Positions 1 to 7,539 of a stretch of 64,000 nt of DNA are shown piece after piece; the stretch's first letter is position 1, and each line of letters begins with the position of its first letter. Source of the DNA: Streptomyces sp. ALI-76-A (lineage in GTDB: Bacteria; Actinomycetota; Actinomycetes; Streptomycetales; Streptomycetaceae); the NCBI RefSeq assembly GCF_030287445.1, contig NZ_JASVWB010000004.1, positions 1,116,001 through 1,180,000 on the forward strand. The letters run 5' to 3'. A program made the position numbers and the translations under genes. Below the pieces are notes generated by a model, which worked only from the letters and a program-made list of their open reading frames with translations, was not told the DNA's origin and did not search any database.

Positions 1-147
1 CTGAAGATCCGCCACGAACAGCCGGGCCCCGCCCGCACCGGCCTGCCTCGCCGCGGCATCGAGCAGGCGGGGCAGCTGCTCGAACGACGCCCTGTGGCTG
101 GCGTCCAGCAGCCCGGTCAGCGCCCGCGCCAGATCCTGCGCCGTCAT
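1..147 (-). CDS. Partial SpoIIE-type PP2C phosphatase, N-terminus only
   Basis: Only the first 49 codons are inside the window; the gene runs off base 1. The ATG at 145-147 (complement) opens with MTAQDLARALTGLLDA, followed by FEQLPRLLDAAARQAG and ARLFVADLQ. I associate this opening with Streptomyces SpoIIE/PP2C-family phosphatases that carry a sensor region ahead of the phosphatase and dephosphorylate STAS anti-anti-sigma proteins. The catalytic domain is outside the window, so the function is inferred from this start and from the neighbouring STAS gene (554-943). The start codon overlaps the stop of a 16-codon upstream reading frame (ATATGA), which may be chance. Confidence 0.55.
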   Translation of the reverse strand, partial: MTAQDLARALTGLLDASHRASFEQLPRLLDAAARQAGAGGARLFVADLQ

Positions 148-553
148 ATCCGCCGCCGCTGGCCAGGGCCGCCGTCATCCAACTCGTCCGTCATGACCAT
201 CCCCTGCAAGGGCAAGCCCGAAAAGGGCCCGCGGATCGATACACATGCCACCGGGGACCACAGGACTCAGCCCGAAGGAACGACGCCAGCGCGACCAGCC
301 CGTCCCGGCCCCTCGGCGGGACTCCGCCAGGACGACGATCTCCACAAGCCTCCCACCCCGGTGCGCCCCCCAACAAGCGACCCCAGGAAGAACACGCTCC
401 GGGCGTCGGCGTACTCCTGCGCCCGTTGAGCCGGCTCCGGCGACGTTCGCCGTCAGCATCGCGGACAAAGTCACATGGTGCGGGCGGAATTGGCTGGACT
501 GGGCAGAGAGGGTGATATGACCGAATCGGGGCCGTGGGGGTGGCGGCCGCGGT
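148..553. other. Intergenic stretch, no gene recognised
   Basis: Several open frames overlap here on both strands, but none has a recognisable motif or a convincing ribosome site. It probably holds the upstream region of the phosphatase gene that starts at 147. Confidence 0.4.
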
Positions 554-943
554 TCAGGCGGCGGTCCGTGCTGCGAGGGCCCCGCTGAGGGTGGGGTACA
601 GCGGGATGACGTCGTCGAGGCCGACGATGTGCAGGACATCGAGCACGGGCGGCGCCACATCGGCGAGGCGCAGCCGGCCGCCTCGGGCCCGGGTCGTGTT
701 GTTCACGGCGACGAGGACGTTGATGCCGCTGGAGTCCATGAAGGTGACGTTCCGGAAGTCGATGACCGCATGCCGGGGGCAGCCGCCGTCCGGGGTCAGG
801 GCCTGGCGGAAGGTGTCGGCGGTGGTGTGGTCGATCTCGCAGGCCAGGGCGAGGACGTGCACGCCGTCAGTGGTGGGGTGCCGGGTGACAGTCAGGCGGG
901 CCTGGCTCGTACCGTCTCCTGACCTGTCCGTCGTAGGCGGCAC
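554..943 (-). CDS. STAS-domain anti-sigma factor antagonist
   Basis: A 129-residue single-domain STAS protein. In partner switching, such proteins bind an RsbW-type kinase when unphosphorylated and so free a SigB-like sigma factor; SpoIIE phosphatases reactivate them. The STAS signature is clear at about residues 62-75: VIDFRNVTFMDSSGIN, with the phosphorylatable Ser in DSSG. The C-terminal half (LRLADVAPPVLDVLHIVGL) is also typical. The likely start is the GTG at 943; the first ~20 residues are a variable leader. It is one of two STAS genes in the window (the other is 14144-14512), and lies near two broken RsbW-like genes. The product is cytosolic. The family is certain; the partner sigma factor is unknown. 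Confidence 0.9.
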   Translation of the reverse strand: MPPTTDRSGDGTSQARLTVTRHPTTDGVHVLALACEIDHTTADTFRQALTPDGGCPRHAVIDFRNVTFMDSSGINVLVAVNNTTRARGGRLRLADVAPPVLDVLHIVGLDDVIPLYPTLSGALAARTAA

Positions 944-1155
944 TCGCCGCTACGAGACCGCCATCCACGCAAACCTACGCCACACCGCGATGTCAACTGC
1001 CCCCGGCCAGAACCTGAAGCGCTCTTGGTGGGAAGCGGGGAAGGCGACGGAGCGGTTGTGGTGCAATGCACCTCTGGCACAGTGCGAATTTCATGTGCTG
1101 ATCACTCGAAATGGGGCGGGCGCGTGGAGCAGACCGCGGGGGATGAGGGACAGAA

Positions 1156-1187
1156 GGCAGAGGGCAGAGGGCAGAGGGCAGAGGGCA
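1156..1187. repeat. Tandem heptanucleotide repeat (GGCAGAG)4
   Basis: Four perfect GGCAGAG units followed by GGCA lie immediately before the 5' end of the broken RsbW-like gene. The repeat probably marks a slippage or rearrangement junction; no protein is encoded across it. Confidence 0.85.
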
Positions 1188-1211
1188 ACAGCCTCCCGCT
1201 ATCGGCGAGGC

Positions 1212-1624
1212 TGCCTATGACGGCGACTCTTCCTGTATCGGTGACGCACGGCACCTGGCCACCGGGTTCCTGACCGAGGTGCAGGCCGTGCACGCGCTGC
1301 CGGTGTCGGGGCGGGCGATGGGCATGACGCAGCTGGTGGTCAGCGAACTGGTGACCAAGGCGGTGAAGTACCGGCACGCGCGCCAGGCCCCGTCATGCTG
1401 GAGTTGCAGATCAGCGAGGGCGCGGTACGGGTGTCGGTGTGGGACAGCGACCCCGCCCTGCCGGACGTCGCCGCCAGTGACCCGCAGCGCGTGGGCCGGC
1501 ACGGCCCGTCAGCCAGGCGTACGAGGTACGCCGCGAACCGGTCGGCAAACGCGTCACAGCCGTGATCACACTGGCCGGCGATCCCGGCGGGAACATCGCC
1601 GGCCGCACCACTGTGCCGCGCTCA
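1212..1624 (+). pseudogene. Decayed RsbW-like anti-sigma ATPase (HATPase_c)
   Basis: Translation in three frames rebuilds an RsbW-family histidine-kinase-like ATPase, the class that phosphorylates STAS proteins and holds sigma factors. The 5' part (frame of base 1279) reads AVHALPVSGRAMGMTQLVVS then ELVTKAVKY, the N-box region. The frame shifts at about 1375 and continues MLELQISEGAVRVSVWDSDP. A deletion after RVGRHG removes the usual LEIV segment, and the tail resumes as SQAYEVRREPVGKRVTAVI. No proper start or stop is left. It closely resembles the gene at 2696-3223 on the other strand, and its 3' end meets the 3' end of the XRE gene at 1622. It is dead. Confidence 0.75.
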
Positions 1625-2500
1625 GGGGTGGCTTGCCGCGTCGGTGTACGTCTTGGTGACGTCGGTGATGAAGTCGCGGCTGTTGTCGGGGCTGAGGGCC
1701 TGGGTCTGGAGGTGGTCGTGCAGCACGCTGTAGTGCCGCACGTCGGATGGCTTCTCCAGATAGAGGTCGCTGGTGTACCGCTCCAGATACACCACTGCCG
1801 CCGACGCTGCGGGGCTGTCGGTGAACCGCAGGATGGAGAACTGGCCTGACAGGCCCGGATGGGCGCCCGCGGTGTAGGGGAGGACCTGCACCGTGATGTG
1901 CGGCTCGGCGCCGAGCGCGGTCAGGTGTTCCAGCTGTTCACGCATGATGTCCGGGCTGCCGACGATGCGGCGCAGTGCCGATTCGTCCAGGACGATCCAC
2001 AGACGCAAGGGGCGGGCGGGGTGGTAGATCCGGTGCTGGCGGCGCAGCCGCACTTTCAGGTGCGTGCCGGCCTCTTCGGCGGTGAGCTGGGGAATCGGTT
2101 GCCCGATGATTGTGTGGGCGTAGGCGGGGGTCTGCAGCAGATCGGGGATCGTCATGGGCTCGTAGGTGTGGAGGGAGGTGGCGTCCGTCTCCAGGGCGAT
2201 GTAGCCACTTTGGGGGATGTCGCCGTAGGCGTGCCACCAGCCCGGTTGCCCGGATTCTTTGGCCATCTGCAGCAGTGAGTCGATGACCTGCGGGTCCGTC
2301 ACCCCGTAGATCGCGCACAGGTCGCGCACATCGCGGGGGCCGATGGTGCGGCGGCCGTTCTCCAGGTGGCTGATCTTGGGCTGGGAGACCATGAGCCGTT
2401 CGGCCACTTCGGTGCTTTTGAGCCCACTGGCCTGGCGGAGCCGGCGCAGCTCTGCTCCCAGACGGCGTCTCCTGACGGTGGGGTTGCTGTTCGCCGTCAC
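1622..2500 (-). CDS. XRE-family regulator with DUF5753 domain
   Basis: A 292-residue helix-turn-helix protein of the kind that is highly multiplied in Streptomyces. Residues ~14-70 form the XRE HTH (LGAELRRLRQASGLKSTEVA ... VSQPKISHLENGRRTIG). Residues ~100-285 match the DUF5753 region (TYEPMTIPDLLQTPAYAHTI; LWIVLDESALRRIVGSPDIM; VQVLPYTAGAHPGLSGQFSI). Members usually sit beside an RsbW-like ATPase and a small DUF397 protein and influence development or antibiotic production. Here the ATPase partner (2696-3223) carries a frameshift and no DUF397 gene is visible. Length is normal for the family, the ATG at 2500 fits, and the gene looks intact. Confidence 0.9.
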   Translation of the reverse strand: MTANSNPTVRRRRLGAELRRLRQASGLKSTEVAERLMVSQPKISHLENGRRTIGPRDVRDLCAIYGVTDPQVIDSLLQMAKESGQPGWWHAYGDIPQSGYIALETDATSLHTYEPMTIPDLLQTPAYAHTIIGQPIPQLTAEEAGTHLKVRLRRQHRIYHPARPLRLWIVLDESALRRIVGSPDIMREQLEHLTALGAEPHITVQVLPYTAGAHPGLSGQFSILRFTDSPAASAAVVYLERYTSDLYLEKPSDVRHYSVLHDHLQTQALSPDNSRDFITDVTKTYTDAASHP

Positions 2501-2695
2501 GAGCGGTTACCTCCGGGCCTCAAGCCAGCGTGCTGGTCCGCAGACTGCCACGGACAAGGGCTGTTGATCAGGCGCCATGCCGTCGTGTTCCCCGCAGTCA
2601 AAGCGGACTGTGACCTTGTCATTTGCCTCTTACGGCAGGAACTGCCAGGTGTTCTGCGGGGAGAGACCGAAGCAGGCGCTGGGCGGGCGGTCACA

Positions 2696-3223
2696 TCAGA
2701 CGGCCCGCCGGGTGCCCGCCGGGGTCGTCGGCCAGCACAATGGCGGCCTTGATGCGCTTGCCCACCGGTTCCCGGCGCATCTCGAAGCTGCGGCACACGC
2801 CGATCACGATTCCATACCGTGCTGCCCGACCCGGCCCGGATCAGCGGCCTGGGCCACCGGCAGCGTGGGATCGGTGTCCCACACGCTGATCTCCACCGCG
2901 CCGTCGTTGATCTCCAGATCCAGCAGGCACGGGCCGGGCGCGTACTTGTGCGCGTTGGTCACCAGCTCGCTGACCACCAGCTGCACCATGCCCATCGCCC
3001 GGTCCGACACCGGAATTCCGTGCACGGCCTGCACCTCGGTCAAAAAGGCGCGGGCCGCGTGCCTGGCCTCGGTCACCGGCTCATCCCCGGCGAAGGCCAG
3101 AGCCGACAGTATCGGGCGGCTGTCCAGTGGCAGATTTTCGTTTTCGGGCACCACTGGGAGCACACCGCCACCCTCGTCCTGAGCAACACGGTCAAGGCTC
3201 GTCGGATACCCCCGAAACCACAC
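2696..3223 (-). pseudogene. RsbW-like anti-sigma ATPase with C-terminal frameshift
   Basis: The open part (2804-3223) encodes an RsbW-type ATPase: AFLTEVQAVHGIPVSDRAMG, then VQLVVSELVTNAHKYAPGP (N-box, with the ATP-binding Asn in TNAHKY) and VEISVWDTDP (G1 box). At about 2812 a single missing base, probably an A from an AAA run, turns GMEIV into GMES-stop. With that base restored the protein continues IGVCRSFEMRREPVGKRIKA and ends at 2696-2698. The true start may be the GTG at 3151 (VPENENL). It is the expected partner of the XRE/DUF5753 gene just downstream. A sequencing error cannot be excluded, so it could be functional; as written the last ~38 residues are lost. Confidence 0.75.
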
Positions 3224-3636
3224 GGCACACCACAGTCAGACGCGTCCCCTCACCCGCCCCACGTTTGGGATCGCGATGCGGACCGCGATCCGAAGGTACT
3301 GCCGAAGCTTTCGACGACGGGGAGACCGGGACCATGCATGCCCACGGCTGGGCGCGTGCCCCCGCAGCCCGAAGCCCCGCCCAGTCCGCCGCCTCGCCTG
3401 AGCCTCGTACCGCGCGGACAAGGCTGAGGCAGGTCCGCAAACGCCACGGCCCCGGGGGATCAGCCATGACATCCCGGGGCCTGGCATGGGGGGGCGTACT
3501 GTCCAACGGCGCCGCGCCCCCGCCGTCACGCGGGCGCCGGCTGCGCCGTCCTGGGCGCGGCGAGTGCCTCCACTCGACTCGTCGGTCCGGACGGGGTGCC
3601 ACATGGGTGCTGCGGGGCGGTCGTGGAGCAGGTCGG
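3224..3636. other. Non-coding stretch with a GC-rich dyad
   Basis: No gene recognised. The stretch contains an inverted repeat at 3449-3482 (arms GGCCCCGGG and CCCGGGGCC, about 15-base loop) that could end transcription from either side. Confidence 0.4.
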
Positions 3637-4214
3637 TCAGCGGTGCCGCGATGTGTGGAGCATGTCGTCGGTGATGACCGGCGGCCGGCCCCCGTGCTTG
3701 CCCTTGCGGGCCGCGGTGTCGAGCCCTTCGAGCGTGGACTCGCGGATGTTCTCCCGCTCGGTCTCCGCCATCGCGGCGAAGAACGCGAACAGCAGCTCCC
3801 CGGGCCGGTGGGGTCGTAGATGCCGGGCAGGGGACCTGCGACCATCTCCAGGATGAGGCCGTGGGCGGTGAGGTGGTCGGCGAGCGCAGTGAGCTCAGCG
3901 GCGTCGCGGCCGAGCCCCTTCATCTCGTACACGGTGAAGACGACCCGGCAGTGCGGGGCGTGCGCCTTGACCTCCCGCGCGGTCCGAAGAGCCTCCTCGA
4001 ACTTGGGCCGCACGCGGATGCGGGTGCTGATCTTCTCGGCGAAGATCTTGTCCCTCGGGATGCCGTGCCCCGCGAGCGCGTCGAGCTGGGAGTCGAGTTC
4101 CTGCCCGAGAGTCGAGCAGCGGGCGTAGCCGATGCGGATGCCCGCGCTCGCCAGGTCCGGGTCGATGGGCGCCGGGGGCGGGGTGTCTGCCAGGCAAGTC
4201 AAGGCCGTGGTCAA
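3637..4214 (-). pseudogene. Serine recombinase (resolvase/invertase), frameshifted and truncated
   Basis: The N-terminal catalytic domain is clear: IRIGYARCSTLGQELDSQLD, with the nucleophile Ser in ARCSTLGQ, followed by KIFAEKISTRIRVRPKFEEA, VVFTVYEMKGLGRDAAELTA and LEMVAGPLPGIYDPTGPG. A one-base loss in a G run at about 3795 breaks the frame; the other frame continues LLFAFFAAMAETERENIRES and AARKGKHGGRPPVITDDMLH before an early stop at 3637-3639. The C-terminal HTH is therefore incomplete. The likely original start is the TTG at 4214. Such resolvases belong to plasmids and transposons. Dead as written. Confidence 0.8.
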
Positions 4215-4657
4215 AGAGTCAGCGGGCCCGGGCGGGATCACGTCTGCTCGCGACACTCGCGGTGGGCCTGTCCCGTCACACGGTCCTGCGCGCTCTGCTG
4301 CGCAGGCGTGGATGGCGGCGCTCAAGGGAGCCGAGAGCTGATCCTCCGTCTGCGCCTCGTCGGCGGCCGGCCGTGCCCGCGCGGCGGAACAGCGTGACGG
4401 ACAGCGCGCCCCTTGGGGCGGCGGGGAGCCCTGCTTCTTCAGGTTGTGCAGTTCGGTGGTGACACGCGGGAGCGGCCTCGGACACTCGGCAGCCGGCCGT
4501 CCTTGCGAACCGGCTGCCGCCTGACCTCGGCGCGATGGCGGTCGCCCGTATTTCGCGACCGAGGCCGCCCGTGTGCGTGCACCGGCGGCCCCGTCCTCAC
4601 GAACCGGCGGCCTCACGCACTGGCAGCCGCCCGCGTGCCCGCGCCGACCGCCCCTCC
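4215..4657. other. Gap with short direct repeats, no gene recognised
   Basis: High-GC sequence with no identifiable gene. The phrase CCTCACGAACCGGC occurs at about 4594 and 4656, with a related CTTGCGAACCGGC at about 4501. Confidence 0.35.
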
Positions 4658-5506
4658 TCACGAACCGGCAGCAGCCCGTGTCAGCGCACCAGCCGCCGCC
4701 GGAAAGGAGTCCAGGAACAGCGCTCCTGCCAGGAGGCCGGCGCTTCCCCGGGGGGTCCACGCGCGCGCGTGGAGGTCGGCGTCGAAAGCGGTCAGGGCTG
4801 CCCGGCCCTCTTCCGTCGCCGTACCGCCCGACTCCAGAACTCCGCGGGCGGCCGCCTGCACGTGGCGCAGCCCGAGAGGGCCCGCCGTGTGCAGGAGTTC
4901 GGTGTCCTGGAGTGTGGACATCACGGTGAGCAGGGCGTCGAGCCGGGCCTCGGTCTCCGTGGCGCCCGCCGAGCGCGCGGTGGTGAGCGCGTCCAACGCC
5001 CGCCGTACGTGCGGGAATCCGGCCCGCGCCTCACCTCGTGCTCCGGCGGCCCCGTACTTCGCTGAGACCGTCGAGCCGCGCGAGGGACGCCGCGGGGCCC
5101 GCCGGTCGGGGTGAGCGGCGATCCGCTTGGCGGCGGCGGCCACGTCCCGGGCCCCGGCACGGGGGTCGAGGGCGGCCGCGGCGACCAGCAGTCCGAGCAC
5201 CCACAGGGCGCCCCGGTGGCCGCCGCCGGCGAGGCCCACCGAGTGCTCGGTGCACCTGCCGATCGCGCCCAGTTCGGTACGCAGCTGGGGAGTCGGCTCA
5301 CCGGTGCGGCGGGCGGTGGCGGCCATCGCCGCGAGGCCGGGTACGAGTGCCGTGGCCGACCACCGCAGCGAGCAGTGGTCCGAGTGACCGCTCCGGGCCC
5401 CGAGACCGCGGGGGTCGGGCAGGCCCGGCTTGGGGGCGAGTGCCAACTGCCCGGTCAGCGCGTCAACGGCGGTCCGGGCCAGTACGTCGTCCTCGGGGCT
5501 GTGCAT
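4658..5506 (-). CDS. mdcB: CitG/MdcB-like triphosphoribosyl-dephospho-CoA synthase
   Basis: A 282-residue protein of the CitG/MdcB family, which makes 2'-(5''-triphosphoribosyl)-3'-dephospho-CoA, the precursor of the prosthetic group of citrate lyase and malonate decarboxylase. Visible family blocks: LAPKPGLPDPRGLGARSGHS near residue 25, SATALVPGLAAMAATARRTG, GGGHRGALWVLGLLVAAAA at about 95-113 (usual form: NTHKG..FtLGLL), and GAAGARGEARAGFP at about 150. It lies 3 bases after the stop of the dioxygenase gene, so the two may be cotranscribed. No malonate decarboxylase genes are visible, so it is an orphan. The NTHKG block is degenerate (GGGHRGA), so activity is uncertain. The gene symbol is by family only. 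Confidence 0.7.
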   Translation of the reverse strand: MHSPEDDVLARTAVDALTGQLALAPKPGLPDPRGLGARSGHSDHCSLRWSATALVPGLAAMAATARRTGEPTPQLRTELGAIGRCTEHSVGLAGGGHRGALWVLGLLVAAAALDPRAGARDVAAAAKRIAAHPDRRAPRRPSRGSTVSAKYGAAGARGEARAGFPHVRRALDALTTARSAGATETEARLDALLTVMSTLQDTELLHTAGPLGLRHVQAAARGVLESGGTATEEGRAALTAFDADLHARAWTPRGSAGLLAGALFLDSFPAAAGALTRAAAGS

Positions 5507-5509
5507 GCG

Positions 5510-6445
5510 CTACGAGGACGTCGAGGGAGAGGCGCTGCCGCTGGGCGGGGCGCCCGTGGGAGCGTCCCCGGGGGCACCGCTCGGGGGAGTGCCCCCACCG
5601 CCGCTGCCGGCACCGGTGTTCTCCGCGTCGGGGTCGACGCCGAGGGTGAGGGAGCCTTTGTAGCCCTTGGACGGGGCGTTCTTGTGGACGGCCTTGAGGG
5701 TGAGCAGGCCGCTGGAGGCGCCGCCACCGTCGTAGACCATGTCGTCGTCGAGGGTGGTGTAGGTACCGGAGTGCTTCGCGTAGGGCTCCAGCGTGAAGAT
5801 CTCCTCGGCGATGTCGTCGGCGAAGAACAGCTGGCCGGTGTAGTTGACCTTGCCGCCCTCGTAGGTGCCGTCCTCCTTCTGGCCACCGGTGTGCACCTTG
5901 AGATGGATGTGGCAGGTGCGGGGGGTGTACCAGCCGGGGAAGATCGTCTCGAACTTGACGACTCCGTTGGCGTTGGCGACCTGGTAGCCGCGCAGGTAGG
6001 TGCTGTCGTTCGCGGTGGAGCCGTCCTCGCTCTCCGCGGGCGCGGAGCCGCCGGGGTTGGCGGTGGTGTAGCCCGAGTAGTAGCCCCAGGCGTCGCAGTG
6101 CCAGATCTCCACGGCCGCGCCGGGGACCGGGGTGCAGCCGTCGGTGGCGTCCACGACGGTGAGCCGCAGTGTCAGCGGGACACCGCTCTTGCCCTCGGTG
6201 ATGTCCTTCCGCACCAGCGCGCCGTCGAGGTAGTACGGCCCCTCGGTGACGCTGGACATCAGCTGCATACAGGTGCCGCCGGTCGAGGCCGCGGAGGCCG
6301 ACGCGCTCGCCTCGGCCGTCGTGGCCGTGTCCGCGAAGGCCGACTGGTATCCGGCGATCGCGATCCCGCCGGCCGCGACCGTGCCGCCGGTCACCGCGAG
6401 GGCGCGCCGCCGGGTGATGGAGGTGTTCCTGTGGTTTCCCGTCAT
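5510..6445 (-). CDS. Secreted intradiol ring-cleavage dioxygenase (Tat)
   Basis: A 311-residue exported protein from the ATG at 6445; an upstream ATG at 6475 is possible but gives a poorer leader. ITRRRALAVTGG is a twin-arginine signal followed by a hydrophobic stretch and AFADT (cleavage). The mature part has the non-haem iron ligands of intradiol dioxygenases: Tyr in VTEGPYYLDG, Tyr in FPGWYTPRTCHIHLKVH and the His-x-His in CHIHLKV. VPGAAVEIWHCDAWGYYSGY is also typical. Such enzymes cleave catechol-type rings, and the extracellular forms are linked to lignin-derived aromatics. The last ~45 residues are a Gly/Ser/Pro-rich tail without a binding domain. It is followed 3 bases later by the MdcB-like gene. 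Confidence 0.88.
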   Translation of the reverse strand: MTGNHRNTSITRRRALAVTGGTVAAGGIAIAGYQSAFADTATTAEASASASAASTGGTCMQLMSSVTEGPYYLDGALVRKDITEGKSGVPLTLRLTVVDATDGCTPVPGAAVEIWHCDAWGYYSGYTTANPGGSAPAESEDGSTANDSTYLRGYQVANANGVVKFETIFPGWYTPRTCHIHLKVHTGGQKEDGTYEGGKVNYTGQLFFADDIAEEIFTLEPYAKHSGTYTTLDDDMVYDGGGASSGLLTLKAVHKNAPSKGYKGSLTLGVDPDAENTGAGSGGGGTPPSGAPGDAPTGAPPSGSASPSTSS

Positions 6446-6637
6446 GACCGGTACGCTAGGCAGGCGGCCCGTCAACAGCCTGAGCGGACGCTGTGCGCGA
6501 GCTGAGAGTGCCTACCGCGTCCCACTCCCGCATCCGTGCCGGCGTGTGGCTGGCCAAAGATCGTCTGTTGGGTGGGCTCGTTCGTGGGCTGGAGCCGCGG
6601 AGATCTGGGCCGTCACCCGGTCCGGAGCGGGTCCTGC

Positions 6638-6835
6638 TCACTGTTTTCCGCTGTTTCGATGACGTGGAACGCACATGTCGTTGTCGATGGTCACCGGGCT
6701 GAACCCGCGGGCCCGCCAGGAAGCGACGAACGCGTCGACGCACGCGGCCTGGAACTGCCATGGGTCTGTCGCCAGGGGTTCCTGCGGGATGGCCCCGCCC
6801 GCGATGACCTGGAATCTCGCCTCGGCCACCGGCAC
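6638..6835 (-). pseudogene. Tyrosine recombinase N-terminal fragment
   Basis: An open stretch of 65 codons reads ACVDAFVASWRARGFSPVTI then DNDM, which matches the SAM-like N-terminal core-binding region of phage-type integrases. After DNDM the similarity stops, and the catalytic domain (R-H-R-Y) is absent. A remnant, probably of an integrated element. Confidence 0.55.
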
Positions 6836-6974
6836 ACCTTGCTCGCACCTGAACGGTCAAGGCAACACCTGGAAAACCGGGGTGCTACCGCGAGAACCAA
6901 CGAGGACAGCGGGACGGGATACGGCCAGGTGGCACCGGCAACTCTTGTGAGGGAACAAGTGCCAGGCCCAGATG

Positions 6975-7119
6975 GCTGGACCAAGACCTTCACCGACCCC
7001 GCCTCTGCGCGGCCATCGTCGACCGCCTCACCTTCAACGGCACCATCATCGAGACCGGAACCGACTCCTACTGCCTCGCCAGCACCCGCGCCCGCGCCGA
7101 GCACGCTGAAGCGAATTGA
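6975..7119 (+). pseudogene. IstB-like C-terminal fragment (IS21 family)
   Basis: WTKTFTDP then, after a one-base frameshift, RLCAAIVDRLTFNGTIIET and GTDSYCLASTRARAEHAEA ending at TGA 7117-7119. This is the usual C-terminal end of IstB ATPases (compare the intact IstB at 31463-32233, which has VLATAILDRLLHHCEVVPI). Only the tail survives. Confidence 0.7.
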
Positions 7120-7130
7120 CGGGAGCCCCA

Positions 7131-7164
7131 TGTTGGCCCGCTGCCAAGGGGCAGCGGACCAACA
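7131..7164. terminator. 15-bp stem-loop after IstB remnant
   Basis: TGTTGGCCCGCTGCC (7131-7145) pairs with GGCAGCGGACCAACA (7150-7164) with one C/A mismatch and an AAGG loop. It lies 11 bases after the IstB stop; likely a terminator of the lost element. Confidence 0.6.
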
Positions 7165-7264
7165 TGACAGCAGCCACGAGGATTTCCTCATGTACCGCCA
7201 GTTACGGATGTGACGTTCAGCGACCACCATAGATGGGTGCCGCCCCGGCGAGTCTGATTCGGGT

Positions 7265-7539
7265 CTAGGCTCGGAAGGCCTTCCGGAGGGGTTCGCCGAA
7301 CTCGGCGGGGTGCGTGGTCAGGCCGGTGTGCCCGCCGGGGAAGTGCCAGAGTTCCGTGCTGAGATGCTCGGCCAGGAAAGCGGCCGGACGGTAGGGCAGT
7401 TCGCCGCGTGAGTCCTGGCCGCCGGCGAGTACGAGCCGGTCCGACAGTTCCTCCAGCCGTTGGATGTTCGGGGGTAGGACATGAAGCTCGGCACGATGCG
7501 ACCAATGAAGTAGGGCAGGTTGGCCATCGTCCGCTTGGC
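7265..7539 (-). pseudogene. Alpha/beta hydrolase, 3' half of a split gene
   Basis: Reading from right to left: TMANLPYFIGRIVPSFMSYP, then after a frameshift at about 7475, NIQRLEELSDRLVLAGGQDS, ELPYRPAAFLAEHLSTELWH and FPGGHTGLTTHPAEFGEPLR, ending at TAG 7265-7267. This is the C-terminal third of an alpha/beta hydrolase, with the acidic residue in AGGQDS and the catalytic His in PGGHTGL. The matching 5' part of such a gene lies on the same strand at 8732-9307, so the gene appears to have been split by the segment 7540-8731. Besides the split it has its own frameshift. Confidence 0.65.

Noticed and set aside
3192..4760. 522-codon minus-strand frame
   Set aside because: Only 4214 to ~3795 is recombinase; the remainder is random-looking Arg/Pro/Gly-rich sequence without starts. 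Treated as a pseudogene with limits.
5111..6505. 464-codon plus-strand frame
   Set aside because: Gly/Val/Arg-rich shadow of the dioxygenase and MdcB-like genes.
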